From assembly GCA_029961685.1 (NCBI GenBank), contig JARWKL010000011.1:7380501-7444500 (forward strand): DNA of 64,000 bases, written 5' to 3'. Of the stretch, positions 1 through 10,790 are shown piece by piece; within the stretch, counting starts at the first letter, position 1; the number at the start of each line of letters is the position of its first letter. Below the pieces are notes generated by a model. That model was not told the origin of the DNA. It worked only from the letters and a program-made list of their open reading frames with translations, and did no database searches. The position numbers were made by a program, and so were the translations under genes. Source of the DNA: Aristolochia californica (taxonomy: Eukaryota > Streptophyta > Magnoliopsida > Piperales > Aristolochiaceae).

Positions 1-711
1 ATTCCATATAGAAGAGGATATATGAAAGAAAAATTGTTGTTGTTGCCTCATCTTGATTCCTTTAGAAACCATAATTGCACCAACTGTGTTTTTGGTTCTT
101 GTTATCATGACCACTTATCTCGTATCTTCTCTTCTTAGATGTGTTAGGAATTAAATGCCCTAATTCTAAACTAACGAGAACAATAATACTAATCGTAGAA
201 GAAAGGAAAAGCAAGCACGAAAACAAACAACAAGATTTATACAAGTTCGCCTCAAGGTGAGACTACGTTTTGTCTTCTACTGCTGTAGTAATCCACTATG
301 AATATGAAGTAGTTTACAAAATAAATCTCACACTTACAGGTGTTTCTCTCTAACCTCTCTGGCTGCAACTCGAGATGCTCCTTAGATTAAGATGATAAAA
401 CCCTAATAGTAGCGCCCCTCGATTATAAAGAGAAAATTAAGACAACCGTGATACAAGAGTAAAATTCCCAACTGCCCTTAATGAAACAATGATCAATATA
501 TAATGGATCGAACGGGGGCTCCGCCCCCACACCTCTGCAAGGGGGGCTTCCCACTCCCCTTCCAACCCCCACGACGACCTTACCGTGAAGGTCTATCCTC
601 AACTCAGCATAAGGCAATAATTAGGCTCCACAACTTAACAAGATGAGCATAGGCTTGTTCCATCATAGGAAATGGTTGCAATTGTAGCACTTCACTTCGA
701 ATTTTCTCTAG
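1..711. other. Unassigned sequence, probably LTR-element debris
   Basis: No coding region is recognised. The stretch lies directly downstream (minus sense) of a gag fragment, so it may be the 3' part or LTR of that element. It contains a G/C-rich block near 508-580 unlike the A/T-rich surroundings. No terminal repeat or target duplication could be defined. Confidence 0.3.
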
Positions 712-1301
712 TCAATCATGCAACCCATCAAGAAAAGTATAAAGTCTATCTTCTTGTAAGATGGAGTTATATTTAGATATATGGATCTCACACTCCATCA
801 GGTTAGGTCGACGAAAATCAATTTCCCTCCATAAGCCTTGTAGATCATTGTAATATTTTTCAATAGATGCTCCTGCTTGCCTCATTCTAGTCACCTGTCT
901 TTTTAAATCATATAATTGGGACACATTAGTGCCATCATAAAAGGTTATGGAAATAGAATTCCATACCATTTTTGTAGTTGGAAATTGAATAAAATTGTTA
1001 TTCAGGGATGGATCCATCGAGTTGAATAGTCATCCTTTCACAATTGCATTTTCGGTTCTCCATTTTCAAAATTATGGGTCTATCGGTTAAGGCAATGGAA
1101 AATATCCATTAATTTATCCCAATTTGTCTTTGCCCGAGATATATATCTCAACAATTTGGGACCATAATGCATAATTAGTTCCGCCCAACTTGACACCGAT
1201 TGTGGAGTAGAAGAGTCAAAGCTTGGAGGAGGAATATGTGTTTGAGTCAAGACTTGCACTATGCTTATCGTCATGTCCTCAATGTTAAAGTTTGTGCTCA
1301 T
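712..1301 (-). mobile_element. Ty1/copia-type gag fragment, frameshifted
   Basis: Two minus-strand reading frames lie end to end: 1301-1080 (73 aa, N-terminal, starting MSTNFNIEDM) and 1017-712 (101 aa). The second has the layout of the copia gag (UBN2-type) domain: a W-x-SI start, an LYDLKRQVTRMRQ helix, a KYYNDLQGLWREID core and a terminal YTFLDGL. These families package element RNA into virus-like particles. The two parts are in different frames separated by about 60 bp, so the gene is broken. No protease, integrase or reverse transcriptase follows within 711 bp, so this is a gag-only remnant or a non-autonomous element. The family assignment is by motif pattern. Confidence 0.6.
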
Positions 1302-1689
1302 TTTTTCCCTTTAACCTAGAATAAGCTCTATTCCCTTGCCTAGTAAAATATACGAATACTAAATAAAAAAAAATAGTAGAAGATGTGTGACTTAAAGTGA
1401 GGAGGGCTAGGAGTCATTCTGAAAGAAAATACCAATTATGTCAAAATCGAGGATGTAGAGATAGTATAACAGGATGGCTTGCTTTGAAAGGAAGTTTGAA
1501 AAAAATACACTTGCACAGTGAGGACTATTGCGCGTTTTGAAGGAGTCTTTTCACATGTTCTATTCCAGAAAAAAAGGCTACCAATCGAAACCTCCTTGGA
1601 TGCAGACCAGAGTCCTCGATGATCAGCTTCCTCAGGAGAAAAGAGGGTAGAGGGGGATGAGTCTCCATTTCATAGCTATGGCCGCAACC

Positions 1690-2128
1690 ATGAAGAAGAA
1701 CCCGAGGGTCACCAACTCCCGTCATAAGTGTCGGGAGGCTCACTTCTTGGTTTCGTCCAACGTCCACTAGATCCTGATGAGTGCACCCCTCTCTACTGAC
1801 CTCTAGAACAAGTACAACATCATATCTATGCCCATGCACAAGAACGATGAAGTCCAGGTGATGCAAGAAACCTTCAAAGGGTGTGAGGGAAAGGTTGTCC
1901 ATATTTACCGTAGGAGGTGGGTCATCCATGTCAAGAGGATCACTTGAAAGAAATTACATGGTTCCATCGTCAATGTCGATATTCACCCTTCAAAAGTCAT
2001 AATAACTAAACTCAAGCTCGACAAGGATTAGAAGGCACTTATTGAGGAGAAGGCCAAGGATTGGGCTTCTAACAAAGGCAAAGGCAAGTTCTCAGTGGAG
2101 GAAGTTGTTGCTGTAGTACCCTCTCTAG
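1690..2128 (+). pseudogene. RPL26: 60S ribosomal protein L26 (uL24) pseudogene
   Basis: The plus-strand frame from ATG 1690 reads MKKNPRVTNSRHKCREAHF, then [54 protein letters not shown] and a lysine-rich tail. This is the full order of eukaryotic L26, a KOW-domain protein at the exit-tunnel side of the large subunit. The frame is kept throughout, but four in-frame stops interrupt it at codons 27, 39, 86 and 114 (1768, 1804, 1945, 2029). Length to the end of homology is about 146 codons, as expected for the family. There are no introns, so it may be a retrocopy; some plant L26 genes may lack coding introns anyway. It lies antisense between a minus-strand primer-binding site (2484-2495) and a minus-strand gag (712-1301), which raises the possibility that it sits inside that element. 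A long minus-strand frame at 1525-1929 is its shadow. Confidence 0.85.
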
Positions 2129-2483
2129 TGTCGAGATATGTTTTGGTGAGACGTAGGAGGAAGTCAGGTTGGCGAGTGTTCAAATGGAAAGAGGTCGGTT
2201 GGGTCTCCATGTTGTTGCCTCTTGTCTAGGCCAATGAAAAACGTGTGGAGATACTTTGAGGTTTGGAGGACAATCGTGAAAATGGAGAGATTTTGCTAAC
2301 GACTCTAAACTGGAGATTTCGCCAATGATGGCATTTGGTTTGGCAAAGCGTATGCGCTTTGGAGGACAATAGAATGCCGAGAAGTGTCTTTCAAAGATCA
2401 CATAAAAGGATGAAGAGAAGATAGAAAATGATCAGAGGATGAAGATGAAGATGAAGACGATTTCCTCATCCTCTCTGTAGCCT

Positions 2484-2502
2484 GCTTTGATACCATAATA
2501 AA
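2484..2502 (-). mobile_element. LTR/primer-binding-site junction of a minus-strand LTR element
   Basis: The reverse complement reads TGGTATCAAAGCAGG, one base from the standard plant primer site TGGTATCAGAGC that pairs with initiator tRNA-Met. The LTR it belongs to would extend to higher coordinates from about 2496, and the internal region towards 1301. The far LTR edge could not be fixed. Confidence 0.5.
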
Positions 2503-3050
2503 ATAGAGTATCGATTTTATCTCTTCCAAATGAATTTCTCTTTGATTTACAATGTAAATATAGTACAACACAAGGAGAGAATTTGGAAGATCACAAACTG
2601 CTCTTCCTGATTTCATGGACGATCCATGACAGAAGGAAACAACTCATACTACCTTAAACAAGCTTTCCTTCTTTTGTAGCTCACACTAACACACTATAGC
2701 CTATATCATTTAAAAAACAAGGCTTTCTTAATTTCTTCATATAAATTATATTTTAACTTTCAATATTCTAAAGGAAGACCTTCGTAGGGTGAGCAGTAGT
2801 TTGAAAGGTTGAGGTGAGAGTGGTAATAGGAATTTCCTTTCGGTATAATTTTTAATTGCAGAAAAGAATAGAAACATGGTCGGTGATCGATAAGAGTACT
2901 CTATATATAATCATGAAAGGGTTTGAGCTCAAGACTCAGGCCAAACAACTTAAAACACATGCCCATTCAATAATTCATCAATTGTTTCACTATTTAGTGT
3001 AATAAACAATGCAGTAAACAACTTTTTAATTAGTGTTCGAGTTAAGCTTC
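2503..3050. other. Probable LTR remnant, no gene seen
   Basis: This is A/T-rich sequence next to the minus-strand primer site at 2484-2495. It is the expected place for that element's 5' LTR, but no matching partner repeat or TG...CA boundary was identified. No coding region is supported. Confidence 0.3.
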
Positions 3051-3622
3051 TATTGGGGGGGGGGAGGGGGGGGTTAGTCCCCCAAATGGATTTTTGAAGT
3101 TCAAGTTCATGTCCAACATGAAGATCATGTCAGTCATGTACATGAAGATCATTTTTGCATTTGGTGTTAGTGTTGATGCCTTCATGTACAGGAAAATAGT
3201 TTCCAGTGAATAGTGCCCACTCATTAAAAAAAATATAAAAAACAAGAGAATGCCTAAACCTGTAAAATACACTTATAATTACAACATAATCATCGAACCC
3301 CAAATTAGGTAAAACAATCATTATTACTACACAAATAACTTATTTAATGTATAATTAAAATATATTAATATATTTATTAATTGACTTAGATATGTTATTG
3401 TGCATTAATATGGTAATTACGTGAGCCAATGAAATACACACATGATTAATTACAAGTAATAAATAAATAACGTTATAAATAACAAAAATGAAAGTAATAT
3501 GTTTAGAAATTAATTTATTAATAACATATGATATACTATAGCCTAAAAATGAATGATTTAAGAGAAAAATTGATCTAATCATAACTTTAATACACTATAT
3601 ATTTGTGCGTAATATTACGACT
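3051..3622. mobile_element. Possible PIF/Harbinger terminus, cut by the gap
   Basis: A G-run leads into GGGGGGTTAGTC at about 3067-3078, followed by a region rich in AAGTTCAAGTTCATGT and AAGATCATG and then a very A/T-rich tail. The order resembles the ends of the two Harbinger elements in this window (25357 and 54088). The other end would lie in or beyond the N gap. It could be chance similarity around a homopolymer. Confidence 0.3.
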
Positions 3623-3722
3623 NNNNNNNNNNNNNNNNNNNNNNNNNNNNNNNNNNNNNNNNNNNNNNNNNNNNNNNNNNNNNNNNNNNNNNNNNNNNNN
3701 NNNNNNNNNNNNNNNNNNNNNN
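3623..3722. other. Assembly gap of 100 Ns
   Basis: Exactly 100 N characters occur here, the usual placeholder for a scaffold join of unknown length. Reading frames across it are meaningless. Confidence 0.99.
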
Positions 3723-4672
3723 GGGAAAACCCAGGTAGATCCGATAATGTCTTGTTGCTGTCTAGACCTTTCAGTCTTCTCCTTGGTTGTTTTCTAAAGG
3801 ATGGAAAGCAGGTCAATACAATGAACTTAAAGGGAGGTTGGGAACTAAAATATAAAAGTTTGAATGAGCCAGTTTGTAGGAGCTGGTCTAGTTTCCTAAC
3901 TAATTGCAATTGATGGATGTGAAAGTGTCTGTCATTGAGCAGCCAATAAAGTATTTCTATTAGCAGGAGTGAGGTAAGACTCCCAAGTCAAATGCCCATG
4001 AGGCCTTAGCTGGTTCTTTCGTTTCCTTGTACTATCCTTTGTCTCTTCTTCACAATTCTTTGCATGGTAACAAAAGCCCCATCAGCCGCTCAATATTGTA
4101 AACCCTAATAATATTTTTCAGACCTCGCGTCCTGCCAGTTGCCTTACAAGAAGACAGTTTTTTAATTCTACAGGTCGTTTGTGATTGTTAAACGGAAGCC
4201 TCCCTTTCCTTGGCCACATCGTTGCTTGCAGAAGGTAGTCTGACGACAGGTCTAGTTTGTTTTTCTGTACATGTGTGAAAGTCGGTGGGAGGGGATGTGA
4301 TAATGCAAAACTAATGCATTGTAATTAACTTAGTAGAGAACTAGAGCATTATCCAGAGTATCCCATGATAATAGGAGTAACTGTTTTATACCAACTTTGT
4401 TGTAGCAGTGGACATAGCCTTGTACTTAGCCTTTACTACTTGACTGCAAATAATTTGTAGTTTGTGGCTTACCAATCAATAGATTTGACTGGTCAAGTAA
4501 TCCATTGCATATTTCTATTATGATAAATGACTAGCAGAACTTGCAATTTGTATCTATATTCTTGGAAAATATTGTATCAAGCCCAACTCTTTGATATATA
4601 TGAAAATGGCATGCCAACAATGATTTTAGATCCTACATAAACACATAATCCTTGCCACTCAAAAGGATGTCA
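3723..4672. other. Unassigned intergenic sequence
   Basis: No protein family, LTR pair or structured RNA could be recognised on either strand. Base composition is ordinary. Confidence 0.4.
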
Positions 4673-4915
4673 CACTACGAGAAAAAAACTTGTTCCCGGC
4701 AGAAGCTCTCCGAGTGAAATTTAGCTTTTCACTGGTGGAAGTTAAAAAAAAATATTTTACATAACTTCAAATTTGCACCAATAGGTTTCCAGCAAGAGAA
4801 GTTCAAATTTGTTGATAACATCCAATTTTACAACCATAGAAGTCATTACTCTATTGGCAGAAAACTATTCAATTTCAGCACTCATTTTGGTCTTTAGAGC
4901 AAGAGTTTTAAAGTG
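4673..4915 (+). mobile_element. CACTA-type transposon end (truncated)
   Basis: The sequence starts CACTACGAGAAAAAAAC, one base from the consensus CACTACAAGAAAA of plant CACTA (En/Spm) terminal inverted repeats. It is followed by subterminal sequence with imperfect repeats of the type AGAAGTTCAAATTTG. No matching inverted end (TTTTCTTGTAGTG-like) was found downstream, so the element is truncated, probably at the C/CT-rich tract. Confidence 0.5.
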
Positions 4916-4917
4916 CT

Positions 4918-4941
4918 CCCCCCCCCCCCCGGGCCCCTCCG

Positions 4942-4985
<44 letters not shown>
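4918..4985 (+). repeat. Poly-C tract and (CT)n microsatellite
   Basis: A run of 13 C at 4918-4930 is followed after a short C-rich linker by about 20 CT dinucleotides. Length calls in such tracts are unreliable. Confidence 0.9.
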
Positions 4986-4987
<2 letters not shown>

Positions 4988-5354
4988 GTTCCATCTCATA
5001 CGCTAAGAGAATCCCTAAAATCTCTTTTGACCTCATAGTTCAAAAGTTATCATTCTCACATATGGTGGTCTTCCTCATGTCTCATGACTTTGGAAGTGCC
5101 TTGAGAAGCTTGTCATTTTATCTATAGAGGAAGATATCCTCTCTTAGAATGTCCAATTCATTTATTATATGAAGAAACCTAGAGGTAATCTCAGCTATTG
5201 ATTCACTCGATTTAATTATAGAGTCCTTGATTCTATGGTCGTTTTAAATATAGTCCTTCATTCTCATAGTCCCTTCATATGTGACCTCAAGTTGTCCCAT
5301 ATTTCTTTGGTGGTCTTACATGTGGAGACAGTTGGCTTCGGTGGCTTGTCTCGA

Positions 5355-5381
5355 GGGGGGGGGGGGGGGGGGGGGGGGGGG
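5355..5381 (+). repeat. 27-bp G homopolymer
   Basis: This is an uninterrupted G run, flanked by further G-rich sequence to about 5395. The antisense proline-rich frame over it is an artefact of the homopolymer. Confidence 0.9.
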
Positions 5382-5544
5382 TTGGGGGAAGGGGGAATTG
5401 AGAATTTTAGGTTAAAACTAAGTAGTATGCGTAGCCAATTACTACGCATTAACTTCTCTAAGTGTGGTTTGGTGGGGTATTTATAACTTTCCCAACTCAA
5501 ACTACACAGTTTTTGCCCATGTGCAAAAATCAGAACGGTGATTG

Positions 5545-5985
5545 ATCGATCATTGTAAAGTGATTGATTGATCAATCGATCTAAATGGCTCATTTTTTTT
5601 GTCAGGATGTGACTTATTGATGAATGGACTGATCGATCAACAAGTTAGTCTTGGTTCAAAAATTTAAGTTGGTCGATCATTACCAGGGGATGATCGATCG
5701 ATCAAAATTTCCTCTAGCAGTGCAATACAAGTATGATCGATCATGCTTTATGTCCCTGGCTGGCAAGATTCTATCTGATCGATAAATTTTGGTGGGATGA
5801 TAAATCATTCCATATTAATTTTTATGTCTGGATAGTATTGATCAATCAACCCAAATGGGGTGACCGATCATGCTTTATAGCATGAAATGGCCATATTCTG
5901 GATGATCGATCAGTTGACTATGGTTGATCAATCATGCTTTACAGTCTTGGCATGCACACTTTTGGATGATCAATCAATGGCAAAG
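5545..5985 (+). repeat. Cluster of dispersed GATCGATCA motifs
   Basis: About a dozen copies of TGATCGATCA or variants (GATCAATCA, GATCGATAA) occur at irregular spacings of about 20-60 bp, several followed by TGCTTTA. Similar clusters occur at 22500-22900 (opposite orientation) and 34970-35370 (same orientation). They are probably a diverged tandem repeat within an LTR. Confidence 0.8.
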
Positions 5986-6090
5986 GCTGATCGATCATTC
6001 TAGTGCCAGTTTAAGAAAATTGACTTTTAAAGCATGGAAATGATTGAATCTAAGTTCTCTAACATGTTTTAGAAGCTGTGTATGATATTT

Positions 6091-8449
6091 TGTTGGAAGA
6101 TGGACTCAAGCCCACACGACCATGGAAGGCCCACACGTCCAAAAGAGGTGAAAGATGGGCTCAAATCCATAGACTAAAGAGAAGGCCCACATGTGCAAGA
6201 GTGGTGGCATGATGGTAAATAAAGAGATCTCATAAAGAAGACATTGATGTAATTAGTTTAAGTTTTAGGGGCATAATTATAATATTATAGTTTTATTCAT
6301 CTGTAAATAGAGCTTCAGGGGGAGGGTTAGGACACAAGTCCATAACCTCTTTCTTCCTCCTATTTTCTCCCCAACATGCCTTCTCTCCTTTTCTCCTTGA
6401 GCTAATCCATGAAGTCTCCTTTTTCTTTGTTCATATTGCTTATTCGGTTTCTCTGGTTGATTATATCTCTCTTTAGTTTCTGATGATGTTAGCCTCGACG
6501 CTGAGAACTGCAAGGTTCTCATTAACATTGAGCAGCAAAGCCTTGACAATGCCCAATGTGTCCACAACCACTTCACTAAGCGCCTTGAGGAGGTTGGTGT
6601 TGGTGACCAAGTTCACATGTTTGGGTATGCTACTGATGAGACCCCTGAATTGATGCCCCTCAACCATGTTCTTGCCACCAAGCTAGGTGCTCGTTTGACC
6701 AAGGTCCACAAGAACGACACCTACTCTTGGCTTCGTCCCCATGGTAAGACCCAGGTCACTGTGGGAATACCTCAATGACAATGGGGCCATGGTACCCATT
6801 ATAGTCCACATTGTCCTAACTCTCTGCATATTACTGATTTTCTATTAACCAACGCGTAGGCAAAACCGGCCTGGAAAGTTTCCTTTCATTCTCTACTGCA
6901 TTGATTTATTTCTGGAAGTCTTTTGATGGTTTGTCTCCTCTGGTCCAACCTGGTTTAGCTGCCGGTTCTCTCCTCATATTTGAATATTTTTGTTGCCTAA
7001 TTTTCGGTGAATATCCTTGGTATTTGATCGTCTCTTTGTTGGCATTACATTCCGGTGTTGTTTCTAATTTCGGAAAAATTCTTTGCCAGATTGTTGTTGA
7101 GGATTATGTACGATGCTGATTTCTCGGATTATCTCACAACTGGCTGACTGCTCTTATTTCTGAGTTTTTGGTCACTGATTAGTTCCCGAGTGACAACCCC
7201 GTTGCTATTGCCAGAGACAACAACAACACCAAAACTCTGCCAAGTTCTACTTCTAGTTTCTTTTATTGCTTGATGGGAGAGAAGAAACGTGGCGTTATTA
7301 TTGGGTGTGAGTAGATTATCTTTCCAAGTTACTGCCTGGTTCTGCTGTCGCACTAGCATCACAAGGAAGATGAAGATAAACTCTCTAATTTAATTGCCAC
7401 ACCAGACTCAGGCCAAATCAACTTGGGCCGATTTAATCAGTATTCTGTTTGTTATTCTGTCAGGTTTAACGGAGTCAACTCGGTCCGGGTCACCCTAACT
7501 CGGCCATCTCAACCTGATCTCTTGACTTGACATGACTCATTTATTGACTCAGATTATTATCTTTAAAAATGTACAACTTATTATTCGGTTAGCATATTAT
7601 TTGGTACACAACTTTCTGATGGATTCACATCGAATTATTTCATGTGTCCTTTTTAAGGACTTTCATTATTATCTTTCGGTATTCCCTTTACCCTCTTATT
7701 ATTTGTTAAAATCACTTTTGAGCAATGCATATAGACCCACTACCTACAAAGGATAGGAGTGTGCCCAACATCCAACGTGAGCCACGTCTATTATTCACTC
7801 AAAAGTTTTTTTGGGCTACCCTTAGAAAGTGAGTAGACTCTGTGCCCCATAGTTGGGCTACTTTTTCGCCTTTGAAATTGAACAGAGAGTATTTCAGACT
7901 ATGACCATTTTGATTGGTGTATGGAGCTTTGTCATATAGCTAGGAGTGATTTTTTGTCCTACCATTATTATGCCAACTTGGTCTCTTTGTAAAGAACAAA
8001 GAGATCACCAGCTTGAGGGGGAGTGTTGGAAGATATGACGGACTGCCATTTTATATGGGTAGATCCTATTCACCATTTACAGCAAGTTGGACGTTTATGA
8101 TATAATCTCACCCCAAGCTTGAGAGGGAATGTTGGAAGATGGGCTCAAGTCCACACGTCCAAAAGAGGTGGAAGATGGGTTCAAGCCCAATGACCAAGGA
8201 GAAGGCCCACACGTCCAAGAGTGGTGGCATGATGGTAAATAAATAGTCCTCTAAAAAATAGCATTGATGTAATTAGTTTAAGTTTTAGGGGCATAATTGT
8301 AATATTTTAGTTTTATTCATATATAAATAGAGCTTCAGGGGAAGGGTTAGGACACAAGTCCATAACCTCTTTCTTCCTCCTATTTTCTCTCCTACATGCC
8401 TTCTCTCCTTTTCTCCATGAGCTAATCCATTGAGTCCTGAAAATCAACA
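6091..8449 (+). mobile_element. Non-autonomous LTR element A1 carrying a captured gene fragment
   Basis: Two direct repeats bound the element. The 5' LTR at 6091-about 6417 starts TGTTGGAAGATGGACTCAAG; the 3' LTR at 8130-8449 starts TGTTGGAAGATGGGCTCAAG and ends GAAAATCAACA. They match closely along their length, and the 5' copy has lost its last 20 or so bases. The 3' LTR is preceded by the purine tract AAGCTTGAGAGGGAA. A second tract with an LTR-like start (GCTTGAGGGGGAGTGTTGG) lies about 106 bp upstream at 8011. The internal region holds no retroviral genes, only an S-adenosylmethionine synthetase fragment and noncoding sequence related to the other non-autonomous elements here. No target duplication is visible, consistent with edge loss at the 5' LTR. 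Confidence 0.75.
6482..6820 (+). pseudogene. S-adenosylmethionine synthetase fragment inside an LTR element
   Basis: The frame from 6482 reads [20 protein letters not shown], then [45 protein letters not shown] and [13 protein letters not shown]. This is the N-terminal to central part (about 112 of some 393 residues) of plant S-adenosylmethionine synthetase, which makes SAM from methionine and ATP. A single extra base near 6763 shifts the frame; beyond it [12 protein letters not shown] continues in the next frame. The ATP-binding motif GAGDQG reads GVGDQV. Both ends are missing and the fragment lies between the LTRs of A1 on the same strand, so it looks like a captured cDNA piece. Many plant SAMS genes have no coding introns, so the lack of introns alone does not prove RNA origin. 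Confidence 0.9.
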
Positions 8450-8800
8450 TGTGTCCGTGTAATGAGTATCCTAAAGCTCCACTCATAACATTGTACCTTA
8501 AATGAAGGAATTAGGAAAGCTTTCTTACATTTTTGATTGAGTTTTGATATACATCAATGACACTTAAACTCTAGTTTTCACAATGTTTTCTTCTCCATGG
8601 GTGCTTCTTCAAGAGATGTCCTTCAATGTTGTTTGATGTCTTGTGTAGGCTTGATTGTTTTGAAGCTTTAGACCTTGAGATGCTTTGTCTCTTGAAGGTA
8701 GAGTATTTGAAATACTTAGTTTGTAAATTTTCAGCTCTATTAAGTTTTGTCATCATCAAAATCAATAAGGGAGTCAACCTAAGGTAAAGAATCTCCCCTT

Positions 8801-9041
8801 TTTTTATGATAACCAAATCTAACTTGGAAAAAATAAAGATATGTGCATTCCCTAAGGTTTGGAGCTAAGTTAAGTATGAAATTTTGACAAATGCTCCCTC
8901 TTAATCCTTGCATAGTATGTTTAAGTCATTTAAGTTTCAATTTGCAATTTTTAGAGCGCTTAGGTCCATGTTCTATTTTTCCATCCTTTTATCCCCCTTT
9001 TTGTCCTACTCAAAAAGATATTGAAAGAGAAACATGTGAAT
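8801..9041. other. Short unassigned A/T-rich stretch
   Basis: This is spacer between the putative SIRE-like LTR start and the LTR of element A2. No gene or repeat is recognised. Confidence 0.35.
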
Positions 9042-10790
9042 TGTTGATTTTCAGGACTCCATGGATTTAGCTCATGGAGAAAAAGAGAGAGGGACTCATT
9101 GAGAGAAAACAAGAGGAAGAAGAGGTTATGGACTTATTTCCTAACCCTTCCCCTGAAGCTCAATTTATAGATTAATCAAACTACAATATTACAATTATAA
9201 CTCTGGAACTTTAACCTAATTACATCAATCATGATTATCCAAATCTACATAAACCAAGGGAAGATAAATCAATTACATTAATCTAAGAAGATTTGCCAAA
9301 TCTTCCAACTCATTTGGTAAGGATTCCAGCTCGTGTGATGACTCATCATGCCACCTCACGTGATCATGGGGGTCCATATCTTATGGGCTTGGGCCCATCT
9401 TCCAACACTCTTGGATATGTGGGCCTTCCTTGGTCGTGTGGGCTTGGGTCCATCTTCCAACACTCCCCCTCAAGCTGGGGGTGAGAGAATATCATGAACT
9501 CTCAGTTTGCGGCAAATGGTGTGTATATGATATTCTCGTATAAAATGGTTGTCCTCCATACCTTCCTACACTCCCCCTCATGCTGGTGGTCTCTTCCATG
9601 AAACCCAACTGGCATAAAATAAGTGAGAGTAAAATCACTCCAAGCGGTATGACGTTGCTCCATACTCCAGTCATAACCCATGTTAGATGTAGGGTACAAT
9701 CCTATTTTCTGTATAGAGTGGGTCTATACACAATGCTCAGAAGTGTAATAAAACTCCCCCATCACCATGTCTAAACCCTAGACATCGACTCTCAAGTGAT
9801 AGGAGTAATAAATGCCATTTAAGGGGGGTAACCGGTAATTACCCGAAAGATAATATTCTGGTACCACATTGGCTTTTGTCATCCATTAGAATAGCCAATG
9901 CTGATAAAAATCAGCAAGTGAGAAGTCCTTCAATAATAATATCTTACCCAAATAGACACAATAGCAGTAGCTAAAATGGGTCTGGACCCATATAACATGA
10001 ACCAAAATAATAAAAAACCTTGTAAAAGGACCCATGAAATAATCTGATGCGAGTATCTTCACCAAATAATATGTTGACTAAGGAATATGTTGCGAATACC
10101 TCAAAATAATAATCCAGCCGGAGAAAAAGAACCGAGTCGTGCTGAGACAAATACTAGATCGATATATCTGAGTCGCGGGAAAAATAGGTATAAACCTTGT
10201 GACCCAGACCCATATAACTTAGATAGGAAAAAATTGGGCCGAGTAACGTTGACCTAGACTCGAGTTGACTCATTGAGTTGACCCGGGCCAAGTTGACTCG
10301 GTTGACTTGACCCACTGGGTTAACGTAAGCGGAACAGAATGCGTCAATGCCTGCCCGTTGGGTTAATCTGGTGAAAATAGATAACTCTCAGGTCGGATCT
10401 CAATCAGAACAGACTCGGCCCGGTGCTGGTTTAATTTTTGCTAACTTAGGAAAAATGAAATCGGCAGTCATCTTCCTCATGGTGCCTGACTCCGTAGGAC
10501 AATAGACTGCAACAATAATCTCCCTCTCGGCTTCCCTTTTATTTCCACAGTGGATGATTTTTTGGATAATTACCCGACAGAGAGAGGATTCAAAACCACA
10601 GTAACGTCTTTCGAAGAAGAAACAATGATGAACTCAAAAGATTTCTATAGCCAGGAAGATACCCGGACTGACAGCAATAGATATGATTCTATCTTTGGAA
10701 GATACGAATTCTATACTTTCAGAAAAAAATAAGAGATAGCAATGAGCAATAGCAGAGATCTAGAGACAAACAGTAAAAAAATCCAGGAAA
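9042..10790 (-). mobile_element. Non-autonomous LTR element A2 (one LTR plus internal part)
   Basis: An LTR spans 9042-9462: the minus strand starts TGTTGGAAGATGGACCCAAG and ends GAAAATCAACA, the same ends as A1. Next to it the internal side carries CTCCCCCTCAAGCTGGGG (polypurine tract in minus sense), and a second copy, CTCCCCCTCATGCTGG, about 110 bp further in. The internal sequence to about 10790 is noncoding. It includes a block with repeated 'gttgac' and 'ccgggt' words at 10240-10420 and the near-palindrome TTTTTGCTAACTTAGGAAAAA at 10436. The 5' LTR was not found, so the element is truncated or interrupted near 10790. Confidence 0.6.

Larger units (their letters stand above)
5500..8800 (-). 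mobile_element. Large SIRE-like copia LTR with GATCGATCA motifs, split by element A1
   Basis: At 8740-8810 the minus strand shows a TTTGTCATCATC-type stretch next to a G/A tract (reverse complement of TCTCCCC...), the arrangement seen at the polypurine tract and LTR start of SIRE/Maximus-type copia elements. The same two features recur near 35740-35800. The LTR body would run leftwards from about 8800 to 8450, skip the inserted element A1, and continue from 6090 to about 5500. The outer part has many GATCGATCA or GATCAATCA motifs, often followed by TGCTTTA. Boundaries and family are inferred from similarity to the copy at 34650-35800. Confidence 0.45.

Noticed and set aside
1525..1929. 134-codon open frame on the minus strand
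   Set aside because: It is the antisense of the RPL26 pseudogene; the plus strand carries the recognisable protein.
5264..5593. Proline-rich frame across the G-run
   Set aside because: It depends on a 27-bp homopolymer of uncertain length.
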